Assembly (NCBI GenBank): GCA_016705575.1
Contig: JADIXX010000003.1
Location: 744,001 to 808,000, forward strand
Direction of reading: 5' to 3'
From: Candidatus Aalborgicola defluviihabitans
GTDB lineage: Bacteria; Pseudomonadota; Gammaproteobacteria; Burkholderiales; Burkholderiaceae_C
Length of the DNA stretch: 64,000 nucleotides
The position numbers and the translations under genes are program-made. The notes beneath the pieces were generated by a model. That model ran no database searches. It was not told the origin of the DNA and saw only the letters and a list, made by a program, of their open reading frames with translations. Position 1 is the stretch's first letter. Each line of letters begins with the position of its first letter. This document shows, in pieces, positions 1 through 8,627 of this stretch.

Positions 1-206
1 ATGGCTCCGACGACGCTGGCAATAAAGCCCGCGCCTTCACCCACCTTGTACCAACCCAAGGCCTGCCCGCCGTAGTTGGCAATAAAAGAACCGGCAATTC
101 CCAGTACTGCCGTCATGATCATGCCGATCTTTTGATCACCCGGGAGCAGCGCGCGCGCCACCAAGCCCACAATAAAGCCGATGATTGCCATCCAAACGTA
201 TTGCAT
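1..206 (-). CDS. GlsB/YeaQ/YmgE family membrane protein (3' part outside window)
   Basis: Small transglycosylase-associated (GlsB/YeaQ/YmgE) inner-membrane protein, usually about 80-85 residues. The first 68 codons are present and the C-terminus lies beyond base 1. The protein begins MQYVWMAIIGFIVGLVARAL, followed by a short Asp-Gln-Lys loop and a second Gly-rich helix, the pattern of this family. The start is set by an AAGGAGA Shine-Dalgarno sequence 8 bases upstream. The family is often stress-induced; its molecular role is unknown. It is divergent from the next gene. Confidence 0.85.
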   Translation of the reverse strand, partial: MQYVWMAIIGFIVGLVARALLPGDQKIGMIMTAVLGIAGSFIANYGGQALGWYKVGEGAGFIASVVGA

Positions 207-343
207 AGACTGTCTCCTTGAACGATGTTGGTTAAACAATGGTACGTGAATCGGAACATCCTGTTGTGGCACACTGGCATCAGCACTTGACGGAAGTCAC
301 CAATTGAGGTGATTCGATTTTTTTCAACGTAAGGAGTTTCACC

Positions 344-751
344 ATGGGTATGTTCAGCAATATTCTCGCCAAGCTGGGTTTTGGCTCTGACAAGGTCGAT
401 GCGGCTAAAGAAGCGGCGACCGCAGCGGCCGCCAACCCGGCTGCAGCCGCCGCTCAGGCAGCGAAAGTGGCTGCGGCACCGATTCCTATCAGCGATGTGG
501 ATGTGATGGCCAAGCTGGAGGCACTGGCCAAAGCGCATGCCGAAAAACTCAACTGGAAAACGTCCATTGTTGATTTGATGAAGCTGTTGGGGCTGGACAG
601 CAGCTTGGCTGAGCGTAAAGCGCTGGCAACCGAGTTGGGCTGCCCCGCAGAAAAAATGGGTGATTCGGCCCAAATGAATATGTGGCTGCACAAGACCGTG
701 CTGCAAAAATTGGCCCAAAACGGTGGCAACGTGCCCGCCGAATTGTTGTAA
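344..751 (+). CDS. DUF3597 domain protein
   Basis: 135-residue soluble protein of the DUF3597 family, function unknown. An Ala-rich low-complexity stretch (about residues 25-50) separates a short N-terminal segment (MGMFSNILAKLGFG) from a conserved C-terminal helical part with the family's DLMKLLGLDSS and MNMWLHKTVLQKLAQNGG segments. The C-terminal part looks like a small LysM-linked or DNA-associated helical domain, but no activity can be assigned. A good AAGGAG ribosome site lies at 331-336. It is monocistronic: divergent from the upstream gene and closed by the terminator at 784-818. Confidence 0.8.
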   Translation: MGMFSNILAKLGFGSDKVDAAKEAATAAAANPAAAAAQAAKVAAAPIPISDVDVMAKLEALAKAHAEKLNWKTSIVDLMKLLGLDSSLAERKALATELGCPAEKMGDSAQMNMWLHKTVLQKLAQNGGNVPAELL

Positions 752-764
752 AGTCAACCCAGGC

Positions 765-818
765 GCTAGCAATTCAATAGTAGGCCGCGTAGTCCCCACG
801 AGGGCTACGCGGCTTTTT
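765..818 (+). repeat. Dispersed ~55-bp repeat, copy A
   Basis: Intergenic copy of a repeat found eight times here. It has the family's AT-rich 5' part with a TAG core, then a central CACGAGGGCTA block and a GCGGCTTTTT end. It aligns best with the copy inside the tlyA-type gene. Here its 3' half forms the terminator hairpin. Assignment rests on alignment by eye. Confidence 0.5.
784..818 (+). terminator. Rho-independent terminator built from a dispersed repeat copy
   Basis: Perfect 9-bp stem GCCGCGTAG (784-792) and CTACGCGGC (805-813) followed by TTTTT. It ends the DUF3597 transcript. The hairpin lies inside a copy (765-818) of the roughly 55-bp repeat family described elsewhere in this window. 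Confidence 0.8.
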
Positions 819-828
819 AAGTATTCGT

Positions 829-2358
829 ATGGCCACCCCCAGACTCCAGTTGACCGGCATTACCAAAGCCTACCCCGGCGTGGTGGCCAACAGCGGTGTG
901 TCGCTGTCCGTCCTGCCTGGTGAAATCCACGCGGTGCTGGGAGAAAACGGCGCTGGCAAATCCACGCTGATGAAAATTATCTACGGCTCGGTCAAACCCG
1001 ATGCCGGCGAGGTGCGCGTCAACGGCCAGATTGTGCAGATCCGCAACCCCAAAGAGGCGCGGGCCAACGGCATCAGCATGGTGTTCCAGCATTTCAATTT
1101 GTTTGACACCATGACCGTGGCCGAAAACGTGTGGTTGGGTCTGACCCGCAACTCGCTGGAACAGGTCACGGCAGCCATCAAGGGCAAGGCTGCCGAATAC
1201 GGGTTGGACATTGATCCAGCGCGCCCGGTGCACACCCTGAGTGTGGGAGAAATGCAGCGGGTGGAAATCATCCGCGCCCTGTTGACCCGCCCAGAGCTGC
1301 TGATTCTGGATGAGCCCACCTCGGTTCTGACCCCGCAAGCGGTGGAGAAACTGTTTGTGGTCTTAAAGAAACTCTCCAGTGAGGGCTGCAGCATTCTGTA
1401 CATCAGCCACAAGCTGCATGAAATTCGTGAACTGTGCACCGCCTGCACCGTGTTACGCGCAGGCAAAGTGACGGGTGTATGCAACCCGCAGCAAGAGTCC
1501 AACGCCTCGTTATCGCGCTTGATGATCGGGGCCGAGCCGCCCACGCTGAGCCGTGCGGCCAAACATGCTGGATCGGCGGTGATGGTGGTCAAAGGCCTGC
1601 ACTTGGCGCGAGAGGACCAATTTGGCGTGGACCTGCAAGACATTCACCTGCATGTGCGCGCCGGTGAAGTGGTGGGCATTGCCGGCGTATCGGGCAACGG
1701 CCAGAAAGAGTTGCTGTATGCGTTGTCGGGCGAAGACGTCCGTTCCCCGCGCGGCAGCATCCACATGGGCGAGGTGGATGTGTCCCACATGCACCCCGGG
1801 CGGCGGCGCAAGATGGGCCTGCACTTTGTGCCCGAAGAGCGCCTGGGGCGCGGCGCCGTGCCCACGCTGAGCCTGGCACACAACCTCTTGCTGACGCGCA
1901 CCGAATCCATTTCCATGCCGCGTTTTGCCGGTGGGTGGATTCGCGTGCGCCAACTGGAAGGCCATGCTGCCAGGCTGATTGCCCAGTTCAAGGTCAAGGC
2001 CAATGGGCCCACGGCGGTGGCGCGGTCGCTGTCGGGTGGCAATTTGCAAAAATTCATTGTGGGCCGTGAGATTGACGCCAACCCAAAGCTCTTGATCGTG
2101 TCGCAGCCCACATGGGGGGTGGACGTGGGCGCTTCGGCGCAAATCCGAGGCGAGATTTTGGCTCTGCGCGACGCCGGTTGTGCCGTGCTGGTGGTGAGCG
2201 AGGAATTGGATGAACTGTTTGAAGTGTGTGACCGCATGCATGTGATTGCACACGGCAAGTTGTCGCCCTCGGTGCCGGTGGCCGAGGCCACGGTCGAGAA
2301 AATTGGCGAGTGGATGAGTGGCTTGTGGCAACCGGCTGAAGAGGCGCAGCATGCGTAG
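829..2358 (+). CDS. ABC transporter ATP-binding protein, nucleoside/BMP type
   Basis: 509-residue tandem ATPase that should energise uptake of purine nucleosides together with the two permeases and the BMP lipoprotein downstream. The N-terminal ATPase has Walker A GENGAGKST (38-46), signature LSVGEMQR (about 136-143) and Walker B LLILDEPTS (about 157). The C-terminal ATPase is degenerate in the usual way for this sugar/nucleoside-type family: GVSGNGQKE replaces Walker A, while LSGGNLQK is kept and LLIVSQPTWGVD replaces Walker B. The ATG lies only 10 bases after the terminator T-run and has no clear Shine-Dalgarno. The 3' end overlaps the next gene by 8 bases. Confidence 0.93.
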   Translation: MATPRLQLTGITKAYPGVVANSGVSLSVLPGEIHAVLGENGAGKSTLMKIIYGSVKPDAGEVRVNGQIVQIRNPKEARANGISMVFQHFNLFDTMTVAENVWLGLTRNSLEQVTAAIKGKAAEYGLDIDPARPVHTLSVGEMQRVEIIRALLTRPELLILDEPTSVLTPQAVEKLFVVLKKLSSEGCSILYISHKLHEIRELCTACTVLRAGKVTGVCNPQQESNASLSRLMIGAEPPTLSRAAKHAGSAVMVVKGLHLAREDQFGVDLQDIHLHVRAGEVVGIAGVSGNGQKELLYALSGEDVRSPRGSIHMGEVDVSHMHPGRRRKMGLHFVPEERLGRGAVPTLSLAHNLLLTRTESISMPRFAGGWIRVRQLEGHAARLIAQFKVKANGPTAVARSLSGGNLQKFIVGREIDANPKLLIVSQPTWGVDVGASAQIRGEILALRDAGCAVLVVSEELDELFEVCDRMHVIAHGKLSPSVPVAEATVEKIGEWMSGLWQPAEEAQHA

Positions 2359-3427
2359 ACTCAAGCTTGAAGCACGAGCGCAGCCGTCGCAGTTTTGGAC
2401 CTATGGCTCTCCCTTGCTCGCGCTGCTGTGTACCGTGGTGATTGGTGTGGTCCTGTTTGCGTTGTTGGGAAAAGACCCGGTGCGCGGGCTGCAGGTGTTT
2501 TTCTGGGAACCCATCAAAAGCAGCTACGCGGTGGGTGAACTGGTGGTCAAGGCCACCCCGTTGTTGCTGATTGCGCTGGGGCTGGCGGTGTGTTTCCGCT
2601 CCAACGTGTGGAATATTGGTGCCGAAGGGCAGTACATCCTGGGTGCCATTGCCGCCAGCGGCGTGGCGCTGCTGGCAGACAAGACCACGGGTGGCTGGAT
2701 TGTGGTGCCGCTGTTGATGGCCGGCGTGTTAGGTGGCATGGCCTGGGCGGGGCTGACGGCCCTGTTGCGCGACCGTTTCAACGCCAACGAGATTCTGGTG
2801 AGTCTGATGCTGGTCTATGTGGCGGTGCAGGTGCTGGGCTATTTGGTGTTTGGCCCCTGGAAAGACCCGCTGGGCTACAACTTTCCACAATCCAAAACCT
2901 TTGAGGCAGCCGCGCGCATTCCGCGCTTGTTCCCGGGCTCACGTATGAACATTGGCGTGCTATTGGCCTTGGTGGGAGTGGCTGGCGTTTGGATATTTCT
3001 GTTTCGCACCCGCGCCGGTTTTGCCCAGCAGGTGGGCGGACTGGCACCGGCGGCATCGCGCTACGCAGGGTTTTCTTCGCGCCGTGCGTTGTGGACGGCC
3101 CTTCTGATTTCGGGCGGCACGGCAGGTCTGGCCGGGGCGCTGGAAGTGGCAGGGCCCATTGGCCAGCTCACGCCCTATGTGCCAGCGGGTTACGGCTTTG
3201 CCGCCATCATCGTGGCCTTTGTCGGGCGCTTGCACCCGGTGGGCATGGTGTTTTCGGCCATTTTGATGAGCATGTTCTACATTGGTGGCGAATTGGCGCA
3301 GTCGCGCTTGGGCCTGCCCAAGTCGCTGACGGGGGTGTTTCAGGGGCTGCTACTGTTCACCTTGCTGGGTTGTGACACCCTGGTGAACTACCGCTTGCGC
3401 TGGCTGGCCAATGGGGGAACGAAGTAA
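2351..3427 (+). CDS. ABC transporter permease 1, nucleoside/BMP type
   Basis: 358-residue inner-membrane permease of the branched-chain-type family (BPD_transp_2), subunit of the same transporter. Multiple hydrophobic helices are visible, with the segment SNVWNIGAEGQYILGAIAAS (positions about 90-110) typical of nucleoside-type permeases. A cytoplasmic loop with FNANEILVSLMLVYVA follows. The start at 2351 is preferred because its ATG overlaps the stop of the ATPase gene (ATGCGTAG), implying translational coupling; a longer frame from 2318 would lie inside the upstream gene. Confidence 0.92.
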   Translation: MRRLKLEARAQPSQFWTYGSPLLALLCTVVIGVVLFALLGKDPVRGLQVFFWEPIKSSYAVGELVVKATPLLLIALGLAVCFRSNVWNIGAEGQYILGAIAASGVALLADKTTGGWIVVPLLMAGVLGGMAWAGLTALLRDRFNANEILVSLMLVYVAVQVLGYLVFGPWKDPLGYNFPQSKTFEAAARIPRLFPGSRMNIGVLLALVGVAGVWIFLFRTRAGFAQQVGGLAPAASRYAGFSSRRALWTALLISGGTAGLAGALEVAGPIGQLTPYVPAGYGFAAIIVAFVGRLHPVGMVFSAILMSMFYIGGELAQSRLGLPKSLTGVFQGLLLFTLLGCDTLVNYRLRWLANGGTK

Positions 3428-4347
3428 TGGAAGCCTATGCACTGCTGATTGCGTCCACCCTCAATGCTGGCACCGTGCTGGCCATTGCCGCACTGGGCCT
3501 CTTGATCAACGAAAAGGCCGGCATCGTCAACCTGGGTGCCGAGGGCATGATGCTGTGCGCGGCCATTGCCGGCTTTGCTACGGTGGTGGCCACGGGTAGC
3601 GACACCCTTGGTTTTGTCGCCGGTATGGGAGCCGGTGCGGTTATGGCCTTGGTGTTTGGTGTGCTGGTGATTTGGCTTAACACCAACCAATATGCCACCG
3701 GCTTGGCGCTGAGTCTGTTTGGTGCGGGTTTTTCTGCCTTTGCCGGCATTCGTTATGTGCAAGAAAAAATCCCCGAGCGCCCCAACTTTGCTATTCCTTA
3801 CTTCACTGATATTCCTTTGCTGGGGCCGGCGCTGTTTCGCCAGCATCCGCTGGTGTATTTGACGGCAGTGTTTGCGCTGGGGCTCATCTGGTTTTTGTAC
3901 CGCACCCGCTCGGGCTTGGTCCTGCGCAGCGTGGGCGAAAGCCCGGAATCGGCCCATGCGTTGGGCTACCCGGTGCGCTGGATTCGTCTGGCTGCCGTGG
4001 TGATGGGCGGGGCGCTGTGCGGCTTGGCTGGCGCCTACCTGTCGATCGTCTACACGCCGCTGTGGGTGGAAGGCATGGTTTCGGGCAAGGGCTGGATCGC
4101 GTTGGCCCTGACCACGTTCGCCACCTGGCGCCCGGCACGCGTCATGCTGGGTGCCTACCTGTTTGGGGGCGTAACCATGCTGCAGTTTCACCTGCAGGGT
4201 ATTGGCGTGGAAATACCCAGCCAGTTCCTGAGCATGTTGCCGTACGTGGCCACTATTGTGGTTTTGGCCCTGATTTCGCGCAACCCGCGCTGGATTCGGA
4301 TTAACATGCCAGCTTCGATTGGACGGCCGTTTTACCCTGGCGCCTAG
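3427..4347 (+). CDS. ABC transporter permease 2, nucleoside/BMP type
   Basis: 306-residue second permease, shorter than the first as is normal for this transporter class. It carries INEKAGIVNLGAEGMML near residue 30, the counterpart of the motif in permease 1, and about eight membrane segments. The start codon overlaps the previous stop (TAATG), so the two permeases are translationally coupled and probably made in equal amounts. It is followed after 60 bases by the substrate-binding lipoprotein, completing the operon ATPase-permease-permease-binding protein. Confidence 0.92.
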   Translation: MEAYALLIASTLNAGTVLAIAALGLLINEKAGIVNLGAEGMMLCAAIAGFATVVATGSDTLGFVAGMGAGAVMALVFGVLVIWLNTNQYATGLALSLFGAGFSAFAGIRYVQEKIPERPNFAIPYFTDIPLLGPALFRQHPLVYLTAVFALGLIWFLYRTRSGLVLRSVGESPESAHALGYPVRWIRLAAVVMGGALCGLAGAYLSIVYTPLWVEGMVSGKGWIALALTTFATWRPARVMLGAYLFGGVTMLQFHLQGIGVEIPSQFLSMLPYVATIVVLALISRNPRWIRINMPASIGRPFYPGA

Positions 4348-4407
4348 ACTGCGGATGCTGCCCCGGATTTCTCGCCCCTAACTCTGTGCTTAAAAGAAGG
4401 AATTGAC

Positions 4408-5568
4408 ATGACCGATTTGCAAAAACGTTCGCTGCTGAAAGTGGCAGCACTGACCGCCATAGCCAGCGCGGCGTTGGTGGGCTGCGGTAAGAAGGAAGAG
4501 CCGGCACCCGCGCCTGCGCCGGCACCCGTTGCTTCCGCGCCTGCGCCTGCACCCAAGGCGGAACCACTGAAGATTGCCTTTGCCTACGTCGGCCCGGTGG
4601 GTGACGGTGGTTGGTCTTTCGCCCACGACAATGCCCGCAAGGCCGTACAAAAAGAATTTGGCGACAAAATTTCCACCTCGTTTGTGGAAAGCGTGGCCGA
4701 GTCTGCCGATGCCGAGCGCGTGTTCCGCGATATGGTGGGCCAGGGCAACAAGCTGATTTTTGGCACCACATTTGGCTACATGGAGCCCATGCTCAAGGTC
4801 GCCGCGGATACCAAGGATGTGCATTTTGAGCACGCCACCGGCTACAAGACCGCCGATAACATGAGCACCTACGACAGCCGCACCTATGAAGGCGCGTACA
4901 TGGCGGGCGTGATTGCCGGCAAGATGAGCAAGACCGGCACGCTGGGCGTGGTGGCATCGGTGCCAATCCCCGAGGTGATCCGCAATATCAACAGCTTTAC
5001 GCTGGGCGCCCAAAGCAGCAACCCCAAGATCAAGACCAAGGTGGTGTGGGTGAACGAGTGGTTCAACCCACCCAAAGAAACCGAAGCGGCTACCAGCCTG
5101 ATCAACGGCGGTGCTGACGTTCTGTTCCAGAATACTGATTCTCCTGCCGTGCTCAAGACCGCGCAAGACAAGGGCAAGCGTGCTTTCGGTTGGGATTCCG
5201 ACATGACCGCCTACGGCCCCAAGGCTCACTTGGCGTCGGCTGTTATCAATTGGGTTCCGTATTACACCAAGACCATCCAGAACGCGCTGGATGGCAAATG
5301 GACCAGCGGCCAAAGTTGGTGGGGCGTGAAGGAAGGCGCGATTGACCTCGTGTCTATTGCCGACGATGTGCCGGCCGAAACCAAGGCCAAGATCGACGAA
5401 GTCAAGGCTGGTTTGAAGGATGGCAGTTTCGTCATCTGGAAGGGCCCGATCACGGACAACACCGGCAAGGTGCAAATCGCCAAGGATGCCGTTGCAGACG
5501 ACAAGTTCCTGGGGGGCTTAAGCTTCTTCGTCAAGGGTGTTGAAGGCAAGATCCCTGGCGGCAAATAG
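4408..5568 (+). CDS. BMP family purine nucleoside-binding lipoprotein
   Basis: 386-residue periplasmic binding protein (Bmp/Med family), substrate receptor of the preceding ABC transporter. Lipobox LVGC gives an acylated Cys26, and the N-terminus KRSLLK resembles a Tat-type signal. A Pro/Ala linker (about 31-50) leads to the BMP fold, which begins KIAFAYVGPVGDGGWSFAHD. The family conserves this Asp-Gly-Gly-Trp loop and the later FGTTFGYMEP segment. An AAGGAA ribosome site precedes the ATG. The family binds nucleosides or purine derivatives; the exact ligand cannot be read from sequence. The transcript ends at the terminator 5590-5617. Confidence 0.93.
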   Translation: MTDLQKRSLLKVAALTAIASAALVGCGKKEEPAPAPAPAPVASAPAPAPKAEPLKIAFAYVGPVGDGGWSFAHDNARKAVQKEFGDKISTSFVESVAESADAERVFRDMVGQGNKLIFGTTFGYMEPMLKVAADTKDVHFEHATGYKTADNMSTYDSRTYEGAYMAGVIAGKMSKTGTLGVVASVPIPEVIRNINSFTLGAQSSNPKIKTKVVWVNEWFNPPKETEAATSLINGGADVLFQNTDSPAVLKTAQDKGKRAFGWDSDMTAYGPKAHLASAVINWVPYYTKTIQNALDGKWTSGQSWWGVKEGAIDLVSIADDVPAETKAKIDEVKAGLKDGSFVIWKGPITDNTGKVQIAKDAVADDKFLGGLSFFVKGVEGKIPGGK

Positions 5569-5589
5569 TCTGCGTTGATTCGCTAAACT

Positions 5590-5617
5590 GGGCCGCTACT
5601 GTGCGGCCCTTTTTTTA
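5590..5617 (+). terminator. Rho-independent terminator of the nucleoside ABC operon
   Basis: Stem GGGCCGC (5590-5596) and GCGGCCC (5603-5609) with a 6-base loop and eight T residues. It sits directly after the BMP gene and 20 bases before the start of the peptidase gene. Confidence 0.85.
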
Positions 5618-5636
5618 TTTCAGGGAACCCATCGAC

Positions 5637-7538
5637 ATGAAAATTTCCATGCTTGGCACTGCTGCGGCAGTGGCCCATTTGGTGTTTGCAACCAGTGTGA
5701 TGGCGGCCAGCGCTCCCAAACCCACCACACACAACCGTGCCGACATTGCGGCGCAGTACAAGTGGGATTTCTCACCCATCTATGGCAGTTGGGTTGAGTG
5801 GGAGGCCGCCATGACCGACATTGGCGCCAAGATGGATGCGTTCTCTGCACGCAAGGGCACGCTCAAAGACGGGCCGGCTGCAGTGTTGGGCGCCTACCGG
5901 GCGTTTGATGAAATTGGCATGTTGCAGTACAAGGTGTACCGCTACCCCCAGTTGCAGCGCGACGTAGACACCCGCAACCAGGACGTGGCCGGCAAGTTTC
6001 AGCGCGTTGGGGCGGTGTTTGCCAAATTTGGCACCAGCACATCGTGGTTCACCCCTGAGCTGTTAAAAATTCCCCAGGCCACCATGGAGCAGTGGATTCA
6101 CGATACACCGGCCTTGGCACCCTACCGGTTCACGATTCTGGACAACTACCGACAGCAGTTGCACGTGTTGGATGAACAGGGTGAAAGACTGCTGTCCTTG
6201 GCCACGCGTTTCAATCAGACTCCCACGGCTACGTTTCAGGAACTCTCCACGTCGGATATCAAGTTTCCCAAGTTGGCCCTGTCAGACGGCAAGGAGCAAA
6301 CCCTTACCCCTGGCAGCTACCAGTTTGTCTTGCAAACCAACTACAACCAGGCCGACCGCGCCAAAGCGTTTGAGGCTTTCCTGGGCACCTATGCGGCCAC
6401 TGCCAATACCTATGCTGCCATCTACAACGGGGTGATGCAAAAGGGCTGGTTCAACGCCCAGGCCCGCAACTTTCCCACCACGCTGGACGCAGCACTGGAT
6501 GACCACGCCATTCCGCAAGCCGTGGTGAATACGCTGGTGGATACCGTGCGCGCTGGCACGGCGCCGCTGCAGCGCTATGCCAAGCTACGTAAAAAGCTGC
6601 TGGGTCTCGAGAGCTATCACCTGTACGACGGCTCCATCCCGATTTACAAGACCACAGCCACCTACCCGTATGAAGACGCCAAGGCAACGGTGTTGCAGTC
6701 GGTAGCGCCACTGGGTGCCGACTACGTGGCCAAGTACAAGAAGTTTCTGTCAGGCCATCAGATTGATGTGTACGAGAACGAAGGCAAACGCTCAGGCGCC
6801 TATGTGGGCGGCGTTTACGGTGTTGGCCCCTACATGCTGCTCAACCACAACGACACACAGAGCGCACTGTTCACGCTGGCCCATGAAGGTGGCCACGCCA
6901 TGCACACCGTTCTGTCGTATGAGACGCAGCCCTATGTCACATCGGGTTACACCATTTTTGTAGCCGAGGTGGCGTCGACCACTAACGAGCGCTTTTTGCT
7001 CAACCAGTTGCTGCAAACCACGACTGATCCCAAAGAGCGTTTCCTGTTGTTGCAGCATGCGGTGGATTCCATCGTTGGCACGTTCTATACGCAGGTGTTA
7101 TTTGCTGACTTTGAAATGCAGGCGCACAAGCTGGTTGAGCAGGGCAAGCCCATCACCGCCGCAGTGCTGAACGATATCTACCAGGGGCTGTTGAAGACCT
7201 ATTACGGTGACTCCATCACGCTGGATGACGCGTACAAATACACATGGTCGCGTATCCCGCATTTCTTCAACTCACCTTATTACGTTTACCAGTACGCCAC
7301 CTGCTTTGCGTCCTCAGCCAAACTGTTCAAGGACATGACAACGGGCGAGCCAGCATCCCGCACGGCAGCCACCGGGCGCTATCTGGAACTGTTGCGCAGT
7401 GGCGGAAACGACCACCCCATGACGCAATTGCAAAAGGCTGGCGTGGACCTCTCCAAGCGCGAAACCGTGCAGGCTGTGGTGGACCAGATGGAAGAACTGG
7501 TAGCCCAGATGGAAGTCGAGGCCGCCAAGATCAAGTGA
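5637..7538 (+). CDS. Exported M3 family oligoendopeptidase F-type metallopeptidase
   Basis: 633-residue zinc peptidase. The catalytic HEGGH motif is at 416-420, embedded in LAHEGGHAMHTVLSYETQ, and the downstream glutamate-bearing segment FVAEVASTTNERFLL supplies the third zinc ligand typical of M3/PepF enzymes. The ATG at 5637 gives a Sec signal peptide ending near VMAASA, so the enzyme is predicted periplasmic, whereas most PepF proteins are cytoplasmic. The longer frame starting at 5601 would begin inside the upstream terminator and is rejected. It probably trims short peptides. It precedes the deaminase gene by 20 bases and may be co-transcribed with it. Confidence 0.88.
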   Translation: MKISMLGTAAAVAHLVFATSVMAASAPKPTTHNRADIAAQYKWDFSPIYGSWVEWEAAMTDIGAKMDAFSARKGTLKDGPAAVLGAYRAFDEIGMLQYKVYRYPQLQRDVDTRNQDVAGKFQRVGAVFAKFGTSTSWFTPELLKIPQATMEQWIHDTPALAPYRFTILDNYRQQLHVLDEQGERLLSLATRFNQTPTATFQELSTSDIKFPKLALSDGKEQTLTPGSYQFVLQTNYNQADRAKAFEAFLGTYAATANTYAAIYNGVMQKGWFNAQARNFPTTLDAALDDHAIPQAVVNTLVDTVRAGTAPLQRYAKLRKKLLGLESYHLYDGSIPIYKTTATYPYEDAKATVLQSVAPLGADYVAKYKKFLSGHQIDVYENEGKRSGAYVGGVYGVGPYMLLNHNDTQSALFTLAHEGGHAMHTVLSYETQPYVTSGYTIFVAEVASTTNERFLLNQLLQTTTDPKERFLLLQHAVDSIVGTFYTQVLFADFEMQAHKLVEQGKPITAAVLNDIYQGLLKTYYGDSITLDDAYKYTWSRIPHFFNSPYYVYQYATCFASSAKLFKDMTTGEPASRTAATGRYLELLRSGGNDHPMTQLQKAGVDLSKRETVQAVVDQMEELVAQMEVEAAKIK

Positions 7539-7558
7539 TTGACTAGACATACAACACC

Positions 7559-8596
7559 ATGCACCACAAACCCATTCATGCGGACCGCCTGCCTGCGCTG
7601 CTGCGCGCCATGCCCAAAGCTGAATTGCACATGCACATTGAAGGCTCGTTGGAGCCTGAACTGATGTTTGCGCTGGCCAAACGGAACAACGTGCCGCTGC
7701 GCTTTGCAGATGAGCAGGCACTGCGTGATGCCTATGTGTTCAACAACCTGCAGGAGTTTCTGGATATATACCATGCGGGCACCTTGGTCCTCAAGACCGA
7801 GCAGGACTTCTATGACATGGCCGGTGCGTACCTGACGCGCGCTCAGGCCGACAACGTGCTGAACACAGAAATCTTCTTTGACACGCAAACCCACACCGGC
7901 CACGGTCTGGACGCCGCAACCGTTGTCAACGGCCTGCACCGCGCCTGCACCGATGCGCCCGCCAAGTTTGGCATGACGGCCTCGCTGATTTTGTGTTTCC
8001 TGCGCCATCTCAGCGAAGATGAGGCCTTTGAGTGCCTCGAGCAGGTATTGCCCCTGCGCGACAAAATTGTGGGCATTGGCCTGGCCTCCAGCGAAGTGGG
8101 GCATCCCCCCGAAAAGTTTGCCAAAGTGTTTGCCCGCGCGCGGGAACTGGGTTTTCGGCTGGTGGCCCATGCGGGCGAGGAGGCGCCGCCTGCCTATATC
8201 TGGAGCGCGCTGGATGTGCTCAAGGTTGAGCGCATTGACCACGGTGTGCAGGCCATTCATGACGCCACGCTGATGCAGCGCTTGGTCCAGGACCGCGTGC
8301 CGCTCACCATGTGTCCGCTGTCCAACCTCAAGCTGTGCGTGTTCCCCACGCTGGCCGAACACACCATCCGGCGCATGCTGGACGCCGGCATCATGGCCAC
8401 TGTCAACTCCGACGATCCAGCCTACTTTGGTGGCTATATCAATGAGAATTTCACCCAAACCTTTGCGGCCCTGGGCATGACATCGCAGCACGCCTACCAG
8501 TTGGCGCGCAACAGTTTTGACGCCAGCTTTATTGATGCATCAACGCGCAGCCGGTATGTCGAGCGGCTGGATGGGGTGTTTGAGACGTTTTTGTGA
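7559..8596 (+). CDS. Adenine deaminase-type purine deaminase (add-like family)
   Basis: 345-residue amidohydrolase. Zinc ligands and catalytic residues are H24 and H26 (ELHMHIEG), HAGE at 204-207, the IDHG segment near 228 and the SDDPAYF segment near 284. Such genes are usually labelled adenosine deaminase. However, the ELHMHIEGSLEPE opening and the SSEVGHPPEKF segment (from 177) match my recollection of the adenine deaminase (AAH1-like) clade rather than true adenosine deaminases. Either reaction gives hypoxanthine or inosine and fits the adjacent purine transporter. Choosing between substrates needs a tree or an assay. Confidence 0.87.
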   Translation: MHHKPIHADRLPALLRAMPKAELHMHIEGSLEPELMFALAKRNNVPLRFADEQALRDAYVFNNLQEFLDIYHAGTLVLKTEQDFYDMAGAYLTRAQADNVLNTEIFFDTQTHTGHGLDAATVVNGLHRACTDAPAKFGMTASLILCFLRHLSEDEAFECLEQVLPLRDKIVGIGLASSEVGHPPEKFAKVFARARELGFRLVAHAGEEAPPAYIWSALDVLKVERIDHGVQAIHDATLMQRLVQDRVPLTMCPLSNLKLCVFPTLAEHTIRRMLDAGIMATVNSDDPAYFGGYINENFTQTFAALGMTSQHAYQLARNSFDASFIDASTRSRYVERLDGVFETFL

Positions 8597-8627
8597 GAAA
8601 TTCCAAAACCGTGTAACGTCCGCAACC

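Noticed and set aside
2318..2350. Upstream start for permease 1
   Set aside because: It lies inside the ATPase gene; the coupled ATG at 2351 is better placed.
4390..5475. 361-codon minus-strand frame opposite the BMP lipoprotein
   Set aside because: Shadow frame; the plus-strand protein has a lipobox and full BMP motifs.
5601..5636. Upstream start for the M3 peptidase
   Set aside because: It would begin inside the terminator hairpin and destroy the signal peptide.
7379..8491. 370-codon minus-strand frame opposite the deaminase
   Set aside because: Shadow of the amidohydrolase gene; no recognisable domain.
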